A DNA stretch of 64,000 nt, taken from assembly GCA_027886175.1 (NCBI GenBank), contig JAJNNQ010000148.1, forward strand, positions 124,001 to 188,000. The letters are read 5' to 3'. Source of the DNA: Phylloscopus collybita. Taxonomy: Eukaryota; Chordata; Aves; Passeriformes; Phylloscopidae. Made by a program: the position numbers and the translations under genes. The notes under the pieces are model-generated. The model saw only the letters and a list, made by a program, of their open reading frames with translations. It was not told the DNA's origin and searched no databases. The stretch's first letter is position 1; each line of letters opens with the position of its first letter. Shown here in pieces: positions 36,901 to 49,100 of the stretch.

Positions 36901-37203
36901 AATTCCATACAAATGAGGATATCTCCAAGATGCAATATGCCACCAGTCGGAAGTTTGTCTGTTCTTGTAGTGCAAAAGGCCTCCTAAAAGCTGACATCAG
37001 GAACCTGGCCTGGAGACTTTGGTTTCCCCTGGAAAAGGCCGCTATTCATGTCTAATTCTGTGTGCCTGCCGGTGGGATTCGGCGGACTGAAATTCCTCTA
37101 AAATTCTATAAAATTGAGAATATCTCGCAGGTGCAATCTACTCCCAGTTTGAAGTTTCTCTGTCCTTGTAGTGCCAAAGGGCTCCTATAAACTCTCTTCT
37201 TAA

Positions 37204-37209
37204 ACGTAG
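37204..37209. repeat. Target-site duplication, left
   Basis: ACGTAG immediately left of the LTR. It is repeated at 37578-37583. Uninterrupted satellite has a single AAACGTAGGATGG at this place (for example near 54578). Confidence 0.92.
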
Positions 37210-37577
37210 TGTTGCGGCTTATTCAGCCATCGCCTTGGTGGCCTGGGTTTAATTGAAGACACGACCACCACGAGCTGCGAGCGTGGGGTTCGGGCAAATG
37301 ACTCAGTTAACACCAATGTGATGTGTTTGGTCAAAAGCGTTTATTATCTAAAACACAGGGTTTAAGTACCTTCTGGGTTTCGCTACGTCATAGGGGGTCT
37401 TACTAGTTTCTTAAGGGTAGTGGAAAAGTACTGGTATGCAAGGAAAGAGAGAGGGGTCTGTGACCTTGAGATAAAGGTTATCTCTGGAGAGGGATGTGCC
37501 TGGCCCTGCTTCGCGTCACAACCCGATTCGTCTTCCGCAAACGCAGTCTGTCCCTTCCAATTCACATTCTCTCCACA
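37210..37577 (-). mobile_element. Solo LTR of an endogenous retrovirus, 368 bp
   Basis: The only non-satellite sequence in block B. It starts TGTTGCGG and ends CTCTCCACA, so the ends are TG...CA with a short inverted TGT/ACA, and it is flanked by the 6-bp duplication ACGTAG. On the minus strand AATAAA (plus-strand TTTATT at 37340-37345) is followed by about 130 bp to the end, a typical R-U5 layout, so the element points left. No gag, pol or env sequence is present: it is a solo LTR from recombination between two LTRs. A 6-bp duplication fits class II (alpha/beta-like) avian elements. The exact family is not identified. Confidence 0.9.
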
Positions 37578-37583
37578 ACGTAG
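37578..37583. repeat. Target-site duplication, right
   Basis: ACGTAG directly after the LTR end CCACA. Satellite sequence resumes as GATGTATAATTTGG, matching the empty sites at about 53224 and 54581. Confidence 0.92.
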
Positions 37584-40500
37584 GATGTATAATTTGGTTT
37601 CCCGTGGAATAGGGCACTGTTCATGCCTAATGCTGTGTGCCTGCCACTGGGCATATGCCTGCTAAATCTCCATACAAATGAGCATATCTCGCAGATGCAA
37701 TTTACCACCAGATGGAAGTTTGCCTGCCCTTGTAGTGGCAAAGGCCTCCTAAAAACTGACATCAGGAACCGGGAGTGGCCACTTTGGTTTCCCATACAAA
37801 TGGGCCACCGTTCGTGTGTAATGCTGTCTGCTTGCCACTGGGCTTCTTCCTATTAAAATTCCACTAAAATTCCATAGAAATGAGGATATCTCCCAGGTGC
37901 AATCTACAACCAGATAGAAGATTCTCTGCCCTTGTAGTACCAAAGCCCTCCTAAAAAACTGACATCAGGAATCAGGGGTGGAGACTTTGTTTTCCCATGG
38001 AAAAGGGCCAGCGTTCATGTCTAATGCTGTCTGCCTGCCACTGGGCTTCTGCCTGCTGAAATTCCAAAGAAATTGGGAAATCTCTCCGATGCAATCAACC
38101 ACCTGACGGAAGTTTGTCTGCCCCTGAAGAGCCAAAGGCCTCCTACAAATAGACATCAGGAGCCTGAAGTGGAGAATTCGGTTTCCCATGGAAAAGGGCC
38201 ACCGTTCGTGTCTAATGCTGTCTGCCGGCCACTGGGCTTATGGCTACAGAAATTACATACAAATGAGGATATCTCCAAGATGCAATATGCCACCAGTTGG
38301 AAGTTTGTCTGTTCTTGTAGTGCAAAAGGCCTCCTAAAAACTGACATCAGGAACCTGGCCTGCAGACTTTCATTTCCCCTGGAAAAGGGCCACTATTCAT
38401 GTCTAATTCTGTCTGCCTGCCGCTTGGAATCTGCGTACTAAAATTCGTCTAAAATTCTTTACAAATGAGAATATCTCTCAGGTGCAATCTACCACCACGT
38501 GGAAGTTTGTCTGCTCTTGTAGTGCCAAAGGCCTCCTAAAACATGACATCAGGAACGTGAGGATGGATAATTTGTTTTTCCATGGAAAAGGCCCATTGTT
38601 CATGTCTAATGCTGCTGCCTGCCAGTGGGTATATGCCTACTAAAATTCCATACGTATGAGGATATCTCCCAAATGCAATTTCCCACCAGATGGATGTTTG
38701 TCTACACTTTTAATGCCAAAGGCCTCCTGAAAACCGACATCAGAAGCCTGGGTTGGAGACTTCGGTTTCCCATGGAAAAGGGCCACCATTTGTGTCTAAT
38801 GCTCTCTGCCTGCCACTGGGCTTCTGCCTGCTGAAATTCCATACAAATGAGGATATCTCCCAGATGAAATAAACCAACAGACGGAAGTTTGTCTTCCCAT
38901 GTACGGCAAAAGACCTCCTAAAACCTGATATCGGGAACGTAGTGTGGAGACTGTGGTTTCCCATGGAAAAAGACCACTGTTCCTGTTTAATGCTGTCTGC
39001 CTGGCACAGTGGTTATGACTGCTGAAGTTCCATAAAAATGAGGATATCTCTGCGATGCAATCAACCACAAGATAGAAGTATGTCTGCCCTTGTAGTACCA
39101 AAGGCCTCCTACAAACTGACATCAGGAACGTGAGATGGAGACTTTGGTTTCCCAAGGAAATGGGCCACCGTTTGTGTCTAATGCTCTCTGCCAGCCACTT
39201 GGCTTATGCCTACTAGAATTCCAATAAAATTCTCTACAAATGAGGATATCTCCCAGGTGCAATCTACCACCTGACGGAAGTTTGTCTGCCCTTGTAGTTC
39301 CAAAGGCCTCCTACAAACTGACATCAGGAACGTGAGGTGGAGACTTTGGTTTCCAATGGAAAAGTTCCACTGTTCGTGTCTAATGCTGTCTGCCTGCCAC
39401 TGAGCTTCTGCCTGTTGAAATTCCATAGAAATGAGGATATCTCCTCGATGCAATCAACCACCAGACGGAACGTGGTCTGCCTTTGTACTGCCAAAGGCCT
39501 CCTTCAAACTGACATCAGGAACCTGGGGTTGAGACTTTGGTTTCCCATGGAAAAGGGCCACCGTTCGTGTCTAATGCTGTCTGGTTGCCACTGGGATTAT
39601 GGCTACTAAAATTACATACAAATGAGGATATCTCCCAGATGCAATATGCCACCAGATGGAAGTTTGTCTGCTCTTGCAGTGCCAAAGGCCTCCTTCAAAC
39701 TGACATTCGGAACCTGGCCTGGAGACTTCGGTTTCCTATGGAAAAGGCCCACCGTTTATGTTTAATGCTGTCTGTCTGCCACTGGGCTTCTGAGTACTAA
39801 AATACCACTAAAATTCCGTACAAATGAGGACATCTCCAAGGTGCAATCTACCGCCAGATGGAAATTTGTCTGCCAGTGTAGCGCCAATGGCCTCCTAAAA
39901 ACTGACATCAGGAACATAGGATGCATAATTGGTTTTTCCATGGAAAAGGGCAACCGTTCGTGTCTAATGCTGTCTGCCTGCCACTGGGTTACGCCTGCTG
40001 AAATTCCTCACAAATGAGGCTATCTCCCAGATGGAATCTACCACCAGTTCGAAGTTTGTTTGCCCTTGTAGTGCCAAAGGCCTCCTAAAAACTGACATCA
40101 GGAACGTGGGGTGGAGACTTCGGTTTCCCATGAAAAAGGTCCACCGTTCGTGTCCTATGCTGTCTGCCTGCCACTGATCTTCTGCCTGCTGAAATTCCAT
40201 ACAAATGAGGATATCTCCTCAATGCAATCAACAACCAGACGGAACTTTGTCTGCCCTTGTAGTGCCAAAGGCCTCCTACAAACTGACATCAGGAACCTGG
40301 AGTGGAGACTTTGGTTTCCCATGGAAAAGGTCCATTGTTCGTGTCTAATGCTGTCTGCCTGCCACTGGGCTTATGCCTACTAAAATTCCACTAAAATTCT
40401 ATACCATTGAAGATGTCTCTCACGTGCAATCTACCACCAAATGGAAGTTTGTCTCCCCCTGTAGAGCAAAAGGCTTCCTACAAATTGACATCAAGAAGTT

Positions 40501-43500
40501 GGGGTGGAGTCTTTGGTTTCCCATGGCAAAGGGCCACGGTTCCTGTCTAATGCTGTCTGCCTGCCACTGGGCTTATGCCTACTAAAATTACATACAAATG
40601 AGGATATCTCCCAGATGCAATATGCCACCAGTTGGAAGTTTGTCTCCTCTTGTAGTGCCAGAGGCCTCCTAGAAAATGACATCAGGAACCTGGGGTGGAG
40701 ACTTTGGTTTCCCATGGAAATGGGCCACTATTCATGTCTAATTCTGTCTGCCTGCCTCTGGGATTGTGCCTACTAAAATTCCTCTAAAATTCCATACAAA
40801 TGCGAATATCTCCCAGGTGCAAACTAACACCAGATGGAAGTTTCTTTGCCCTTATGTTTCCAAAGGCCTCCTACAAACTGCCATCAGAAACCTAGGGTGG
40901 AGACTTTGGTTTCCCATGGAAAAGGACCACCGTTCCTGTCTAATGCTGTCTGCCTGGCACTGTGGTTATGACTGCTGAAGTTCCATACAAATGAGGATAT
41001 CTCCCAGATGCAATATGCCACCAGATGGAAGTTTGTCTGCTCTTGCAATGCCAAAGGCCTCCTTTATACTGACATTCGGAACCTGGCGTGGAGACTTTGG
41101 TTTCCAATGGAAAAGGCCCACCGTTCATGTTTAATTCTCTCTGTCTGCAACTGGGCTTCTGAGTACTAAAATACCACTAAAATTCCATACAAATAAGGAC
41201 ATCTACGAGGTGCGATCCACCACGAGATGGAGGTTTGTCTGCCCTTGGAGTGCCAAAGGCCTCCTACAAACTGACAGCAGGAGCCTGGGTTGGAGACTTT
41301 GTTTTCCCATGGAAAAGGGCCACCGTTCGTGTCTAATGCTGTCTGCCTGCCACTGGGCTTCTATCTGCTGAAATTCCATACAAATGTGGATATCTTCCCG
41401 ATGCAATCAACCACCAGACGGAAGTTTTTCTGCCCTTGTACTGTCAATGGCCTACTAAAACCTGACATCGGGAACGTGGTGTGGAGACTTTGGTTTCCCT
41501 AGGAAAAGGACCACCGTTCCTGTCTAATGCTGTCTGCCTGGCACTGTGGTTATGACTGCTGAAGGTCCATACAAATGAGGATATCTCCCAGGTGTAATCT
41601 ACCACCAGATGGAAGTTTATCTGCCTTTGTAGTTCCAAACGCCTTCTATAAATTGACATCAGGAACGTGGGGTGGAGACTTTGTTTTCCCATGGAAATGG
41701 GCCACCGTTTGTGTCTAATGCTATGTGACTGCCACTGGGATTATGCCTAGTAAAATCCCGTACAAATGAGGATATCTCCCAGATAGAGTCTACCACCAGA
41801 TGAAAGTTTGTCTGCCCTTGTAATGCCAAAGGCCTCCTACATACTGACATCAGGATTCTGGAAAGGAGGCTTTGGTTTCCCATGGAAAAGGGGCACCCTT
41901 TTTGTTTAATGTTGTCTCCTTGACACTGGGCTTATGACTACTGAAATTACATACAAATGAGGATATCTCCCTAACAAAATTTCCCACCAGATGGAAGTTT
42001 GTCTGCCCTTTTAATGCCAAAGGCCTACTAAAAACTGACATCAGGAGCCTGGTTGGAGACTTTGTTTTCCCATGGAAAAGGGCCACCGTTCCTCTCTAAT
42101 GCTGTCTCCCTGGCACTGGGCTTCTACCTGATGAAATTCCATAAAAATGAGGATATCTCAACGATGCAATCAACCACCAGACGGAAGTTTGTCTGCCCTT
42201 GTAGTGCCAAAGGCCTCCTAGAAACGGACATCAGGAACGAGGGGTGGAGACTTTGGTTTTCCATCAAATGGGCCATTTTTCTTGTCTAATGCTGTCTGCC
42301 TGCCACGGGGTTTCTTCCTACTAAAATTCCACTAAAATTCCATAAAAATGAGGATATCTCCCAGGTGCAATCTACAACCAGATGGAAGTTTCTCTGCCCT
42401 TATATTGGAAAACGTCTCCTACAAAGTGACATCAGCAACATGGGGTGGAGATTTTGGTTTCCCATGGAAAAGGGCCACTGTTCGTGTGTAATGCTGTCTG
42501 CCAGATACTGGGCTTATGCCTACTAAAATTCCACTAAAATTCCATACAAATGAGGATACCTCCCAGGTGCAATCTACCACCAGATGGAAGTTTGTCTGCC
42601 CTTGTAGTGTTAAAGGCTTCCTACAAATTAACATCAGGAACCTGGGGCGTAGACTTTGGTTTCCCATGGAAAAGGGCCACCGTTCGTGTCTAATGCTGTC
42701 TGCCTGGCACTGTGGTTATGACTGCTGCAGTTCCATACAAATGCTGATAAGTCCCAGGTGCAATCTACCACCAGGTGGAAGTTTGTCTGCCCTTGAAGTG
42801 CTAAAGGCCTCCTAAAAATTGACATCAGGAACGTGCGGTGGAGACTTTGTTTTCCCATGGAAATGGGCCACCCTTTTTGTCTAATGCTATGTGCCTGCCA
42901 CTGGGCGTATGCCTAGTAAAATTCCATAAAAATGAGGATATCTCCCAGATGGAGTCTACCACCAGTTGAAAGTTTGTCTGCCCTTGTAATGCAACGGCCT
43001 CCTACAAACTGACATCAGGAACCTGGAGAGGACGCTTTGGTTTCCCATGGAAAAGGGCCACCCTTGGTGTTTAATGCTGTCTCCTTGCCACTGACTTATG
43101 ACTACTGAAAATACATACAAATGAGGATATCTCCCAGAAGCAATATGCCACCAGATGGAAATTTGTCTGCTCTTGCAGTGCCAAAGGCCTCCTTCAAACT
43201 GACATTCGGAACCTCACCTGGAGACTTTGGTTTCCTATAGAAAAGGCCCACCATTCATGTTTTATGCTGTCTGTCTGCCATTGGGCTTCTGAGTACTAAA
43301 ATACCACTAAAATTCCATAAAAATGAGGATATCTCCCAGGTGCAATCTACCACCAGCTGGAAGTTTGTCAGCCCTTGCAGTGCCAAAAGCCTCCTAAAAA
43401 CTGACATCAGGAACATAGGATGGATAATTTGTTTTTCCATGGAAAGGGGCCACTGTTCGTGTCTAAAGCGGTCTGCCTGCCAGTGGGCAGAAGCCTACCA

Positions 43501-44429
43501 AAATTCCCTACAAATGAGGATATCTCCCAAATGCAATTTCCCACCAGATGGAAGTTTGTCTGCCCTTTTTATGCCAAAGGCCTCCTACAAACTGACATCA
43601 GGAGCCTGGGTTGGAGACTTTGTTTTCCCATGGAAAAGGGCCACCGTTCGTGTCTAATGCTGTCTGCCTGCCACTGGGCTTTTACCTGCTGAAATTCCAT
43701 ACAAATGAGGATATCTCCCCAATGCAATCAGCCACCAGACGGAAGTTTGTTTGCCCTTGTACTGCCAAAGGCCTCCTAAAACCTGACATCAGGAACGTGG
43801 CTTGGAGACTTTGGCTGCCCATGGGAAAAGGGCCACCGTTCATGACTAATGCTGTCTGCCTGCCACTGGGCTTCTACCTGCTGAAGTTCCATACAAATGA
43901 GGATATCTCTCCGATGCAATCAACCACCAGACGGAAGTTTGTCTACCTTTGTCGTGTCAAAGGCCTCCTAGAAACGGACACCAGGAACGTGGGGTGGAGA
44001 CTTTGGTTTCCCATAAAAATGGGCCATTGTTCGTGTCTAATGCTGTCTGCCTGCCACTGTGCTTCTTCCTACTAAAATTCCACTAAAATTCCATAGAAAT
44101 GAGGATATCTCCCAGGTGCAATCTACAACCAGATGGAAGTTTCTCTGCCCTTATATTGGAAAACGCCTCCTACAAAGTGACATCAGCAACATGGGGTGGA
44201 GATTTTGGTTTCCCATGTTAAAGGGCCACTGTTCGTGTCTAATGCTGTCTGCCTGCCACTGGAGTTATGCCTACTGAAATTCCTCACAAATGAGGATATT
44301 TCCTAGATGGAATCTCCCACCAGTTGGAAGTTTGTTTGTCCTTCTAGTGCCAAAGGCCTCCTAAAAACTGACATCAGGAACCTGGGGTGGAGACTTTGGT
44401 TTCTCATGGAAATGGGCCACCGTTCGTGT

Positions 44430-44720
44430 CTAATAATGTCTGTCGGCCATTGGGCTTCTACCTACGAAAATTCCACTGAAATTCCATACAAATGAAGACA
44501 TCTCCCGGGTGCAGTCTATCGCCAGATATAAGTTTTTCTGCCCTTGTATTTCCAAAGGCCTTCTATAAACTGACATGAGGAGCCTGGAGTGGACACTTTG
44601 GTTTCCCATGGATATGGGCCAGCGTTCGTGTGTAAAGCAGTCTGCCTGCTGCTGGATTTCTGCCTACTTTAATACCACTGAAATTCCATAAAAATGAGGA
44701 TATCTCCCAGGTGCAATCTA
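44430..44720 (-). repeat. Local duplicate within block B, copy 1
   Basis: About 290 bp that is nearly the same as 45810-46110 (1380 bp apart, seven monomers), sharing unusual words such as CTACCTACGAAAATTCC and CAGATATAAGTTTTTCTG. Confidence 0.8.
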
Positions 44721-45809
44721 CCACCAGATGGAAGATTTTCTGCCCTTGTACTTCCAAAGGCCTCTTACAAACTAATATCAGGAACGTGGGGTAGAGACTT
44801 CGGTTTCCCATGGAAAAGGACCACCGTTTGTGTCTAATGCTGTCTGCCTGGCACTGGGGTTATGCCTGCTGAAATTCCTCACAAATGAGGATATCTCCCG
44901 CACGGAATCTACCACCAGTTGGAAGTTTATCTGCCCTTGTAGTGCCAAAGGCCTCCTACAAACTGACATCAGGCACGTGAGATGGAGACTTTGGTTTCCC
45001 AAGGAAATGGACCACAGTTCGTGTCTAATGCTGTCTGCGAGACACTGGGCTTATGCCGACTAAAATTCCACTAAAATTCTATACAAATGAGGATGTCTCC
45101 CAGGTGCAATCTACCACCAGATGGAAGTTTGTCTGCCCCTGAAGAGCCAAAGGCTTCCTACAAATTGACATCAAGAACCTGAGGCGGAGACTTTGGTTTC
45201 CCATGGAAAAGGGCCACCGTTCGCGTCTAATACTGTCTGCCTGCCACTGGGCTTATGGCTATTAAAATTACATACAAATGAAGATATCTCCTAGATGCAA
45301 TATGCCACCAATAGGAACTTTTTTTCCTCCTGTAGTGCCAGAGGCCTCCTAGAAAATGACATGAGGAACCTGGGGTGGAGACTTTGGTTTCCCATGGAAA
45401 TGAGCCACTATTCATGTCTAATTCTGTCTACCTGCAGCTGGGATTCTGTCTACTAATATTCCACTAAAATTCCATACAAATGAGTATATCTCCCAGGTGC
45501 AATCTAACACCAGATGGAAGATTCTCTGCCCTTGTGTTTCCAAAGGCCTCCTACAAACTGCCATCAGGAACCTGGGGTGGAGACTTTGCTTTCCCATGGA
45601 AAAGGACCACCGTTCCTGTCTAATGCTGTCTGCCTGGCACTGTGGTGATGACTGCTGAAGTTCCATACAAATGAGGATATCTCCCAGGTGTAATCTACCA
45701 CTGGGTGGAAGTTTTTCTGCCCCCGTAGTGCCAAAGGCCACCTAAAAACTGACATCCCGAACGGGGGGTGGAGACTTTTGTTTCCCAAAGAAATGCCCAC
45801 CGTTCATGT

Positions 45810-46110
45810 CTAATAATGTCTGTCGGCCATTGGGCTTCTACCTACGAAAATTCCACTGAAATTCCATACAAATGAAGACATCTCCCGGGTGCAGTCTACC
45901 GCCAGATATAAGTTTTTCTGCCCTTGTATTTCCAAAGGCCTTCTATAAACTGACATGAGGAGCCTGGAGTGGACACTTTGGTTTCCCATGGATATGGGCC
46001 AGCGTTCGTGTGTAAAGCAGTCTGCCTGCTGCTGGATTTCTGCCTACTTTAATACCACTGAAATTCCATAAAAATGAGGATATCTCCCAGGTGCAATCTA
46101 CCACCAGATG
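45810..46110 (-). repeat. Local duplicate within block B, copy 2
   Basis: Partner of 44430-44720. It is also matched in the right segmental duplicate near 60070-60360. The copy near 60200 has GTGGAGACTTTGG where both of these have GTGGACACTTTGG. Confidence 0.78.
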
Positions 46111-49100
46111 GAAGTTTGCCTGCCCTTGTATTTCCAAAGGCCTCCTACAAACTGACATCAGGAACGTGAGGTGGAGACTTTGGTTTCCCATGGAAAAAGT
46201 CCATTGTTCGTGTCTAATGCTGTCTGCCTGCCACTGGGCTTCTGCCTGCTGAAATTCCATACAAATGAGGGTATCTCCTCGATTCAATCAAACACAAGAC
46301 GGAACTTTGTCTGCCCTTGTAGTGCCAAAGGCCTCCTACAAAATGACACCCGGAACCCGGAGTGGAGGCTTTGGTTTCCCATAGAAATGGGCCACTGTTC
46401 GTGTCTAATGCTGTCTGCCTGCCACTGGGTTTCTTCCTACTAAAATTCCACTAAAATTCCATAGAAATGAGGATATCTCCCAGGTGCAATCTACAACCAG
46501 ATGGAAGTTTTTCTGCCCTTATATTGGAAAACGCCTCCTACAATGAGACATCAGCAACGTGGGGTGGAGATTTTGGTTTCCCATGGAAATGGGCCACTCT
46601 TCGTGTCCAATGCTGTCTGCGTGCCACTTGGCTTCTGCCTTCTGAAATCCCATACAAATGAGCATATCTCGCCGATGCAATCAACCACCAGATGGAAATT
46701 TGTCTGCCCTTTTAATGCCAAAGGCCTCCTACAAACTGACATGAGGAGCCTGGGTTGGAGACTTTGGTTTCCCATGGATATTGGCCAGCGTTCGTGTGTA
46801 ATGCTGTCTGCCTGCCGCTGGACTTCTGCCTACTAAAATACCACTAAAATTCCATACAAATGGCGATATCTCCCAGGTCCAATCTACCACCAGATGGAAA
46901 TTTTTCTGCCCTTGTAGTTCCATTCGCCTCTTAATGACTGACATCAGGAACGTGGGATGGAGACTTTGGTTTCCCATGGAAAAGGGCACTGTTCGTGTCT
47001 AATGCTATCTGCCTGCCACTGGGGTTATGCCTTCTGAAATTCCTCACAAATGAGGATATCTCCCAGGTGCAATCTACCACCAGATGGAAGTTTGTCTGCC
47101 CTTGTAGTTCCAAAGCCCTCCCACAAACTGACATCAGGAACGTGAGGTGGAGACTTTGGTTTCCCATGGAAAAGGTCCATTGTTCGTGTCTAATGCTGTC
47201 TGCCTGCCACTGGGCTTCTGCCTGCTGTAATTCCGTACAAATGAGGATATCTCCTCGATGCAATCAACCACCAGATGGAACTTTGTCTGCTCTTGTAGTG
47301 CCAAAGGCCTCCTACAAACTCACATCAGGAACCTGGAGTGGAGACTTTGGTTTCCCATGGAAATGGGCCAGCGTTCGTGTCTAATGACTTGCGTCTGCCA
47401 CTAGCCTTCTGCCTATTAAAATCCCACTAAAATTCCATACAAATGAGGATGTCTCCCAGGTGCAATCTACCACCTGATGGAAGTTTGTCTGCCTCTGTAG
47501 TGCCAAATGCCTCCTAAAAACTGACGTCAGGAACGTGGGGTGGAGACTTTGGTTTCCCATGGAAAAGGGGCACCGTTCGTGTCTAATGCTGTCTGCCTGT
47601 CACTGGTGTTATGCCTGCTGAAATACCTCACAAATGAGGATATCTCCCAGATGCAATATGCCAGCAGTTGGAAGTTTGTCTCCTCCTGTAGTGCCAGAGG
47701 TCTCCTAAAAACTGACATCAGGAACGTGGGGTGGAGACTTTGTTTTTCCATGGATAGAGGCCACCGTTCGTGTCTAATGCTGTCTGCCTGTCAGTGGGCA
47801 TATGCCTACCAAAGTTCCATACATATGAGGATATCTCCCAAATGCAATTTCCTACCAGATGAAAGTTTGTCTGCCCTTTTAATGCCAAAGGCCTCCTACA
47901 AACTGACATGAGGAGCCTGGGTTGGAGACTTTGGTTTCCCATGGATATTGGCCAGCGTTCGTGTGTAATGCTGTCTGCCTGCCGCTGGACTTCTGCCTAC
48001 TAAAATTCCACTAAAATTCTATACAAATGAGGATATCTCCCAGGTGCAATCTACCCCCAGATGGAAGTTTGTCTGCCCTTGTAGTTCCAAAGGCCTCCTA
48101 CAAACTGACATCAGGAACGTGAGGAGGAGACTTTGGTTTCCCATGGAAAAGGTCCATTGTTCATGTCTAATGCTGTCTGCGTGCCACTGGGCTTGTGCGT
48201 GCTGAAATTCCATACAAATGAGGATATCTCCTCGATGCAATCAACCACCAGACGGAACTTTGTCTGCCCTTCTAGTGCCAAACGCCTCCTTCAAACTGAC
48301 ATCAGGATCCTGGATTGGAAACTTTGGTTTCCCATGGAAATGGGCCAGCGTTCGTGTCTAATGATGTGTGCCTGCCACGAGGCATCTGCCTATTAAAATT
48401 CCACTAAAATTCCATACAAATGAGGATGTCTCCCATGTGCAATCTACCACTAGATGGAAGTTTGTCTGCCCCTGTAGAGCCAAAGGCTTCCTACTAATTG
48501 ACATCAGGAACCTGGGGCGGAGACTTTGGTTTCCCATTGAAAAGGACCACCGTTCCTGTCTAATGCTGTCTGCCTGGCACTGTGGTTATGACTGCTGAAG
48601 TTCAATACAAATGAGGATATCTCCCAGGTGCAATCTACCACCAGGTGGACGTTTGTTTGCCCTCCTTGTGCCAAAGGCCTCGTAAAAACTGACATCAGGA
48701 ACATGGGGTGGAGACTTTGGTTTCCCAAGGTAATGGGCCACCGTTTGCGGCTAATGCTGCCTGCCAGCCTCTGGGCTTATGCCTACTAAAATTCCACTAA
48801 AATTCTACACAAATGAGGATATCTCCAGGGTGCAATCTATAACCAGATGGAAGTTTGTCTGCCCTTGTAGTTCCAAACGCCTCCTAAAAACTGAAATCAG
48901 GAACGTGGGTTGGAGACTTTCTTCTCCCATGGAAATGGGCCACCGTTTGTGTCTAATGCTATGTGCCTGCCACTGGGCTTCTTCCTATTAAAATTCCACT
49001 AAAGTTCCATAGAAATGAGGATATCACCCAGGTGCAATCTACCACCAGATGGAAGTTTCTCTGCCCTTATATTGGAAAACGCCTCCTACAAAGTGACATC

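Larger units (their letters stand above)
36790..45094 (-). repeat. Segmental duplication within block B, left copy (carries the LTR)
   Basis: Matches 52805-60733. The offset is about 16012 bp left of the LTR, 15642 just right of it, 15048 around 40 kb, 15250 around 41.3 kb and 15637 from 43.3 to 45 kb. The first change is the LTR plus its target duplication. The others equal about three, one and two monomers, so the copies have since gained or lost whole monomers. Several 60-150-codon frames translate almost identically in the two copies. Confidence 0.88.

Noticed and set aside
37420..37665. 81-codon ORF crossing the LTR right end
   Set aside because: It spans the LTR, the target duplication and satellite, so it is a chance frame. 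No retroviral protein domain is present.
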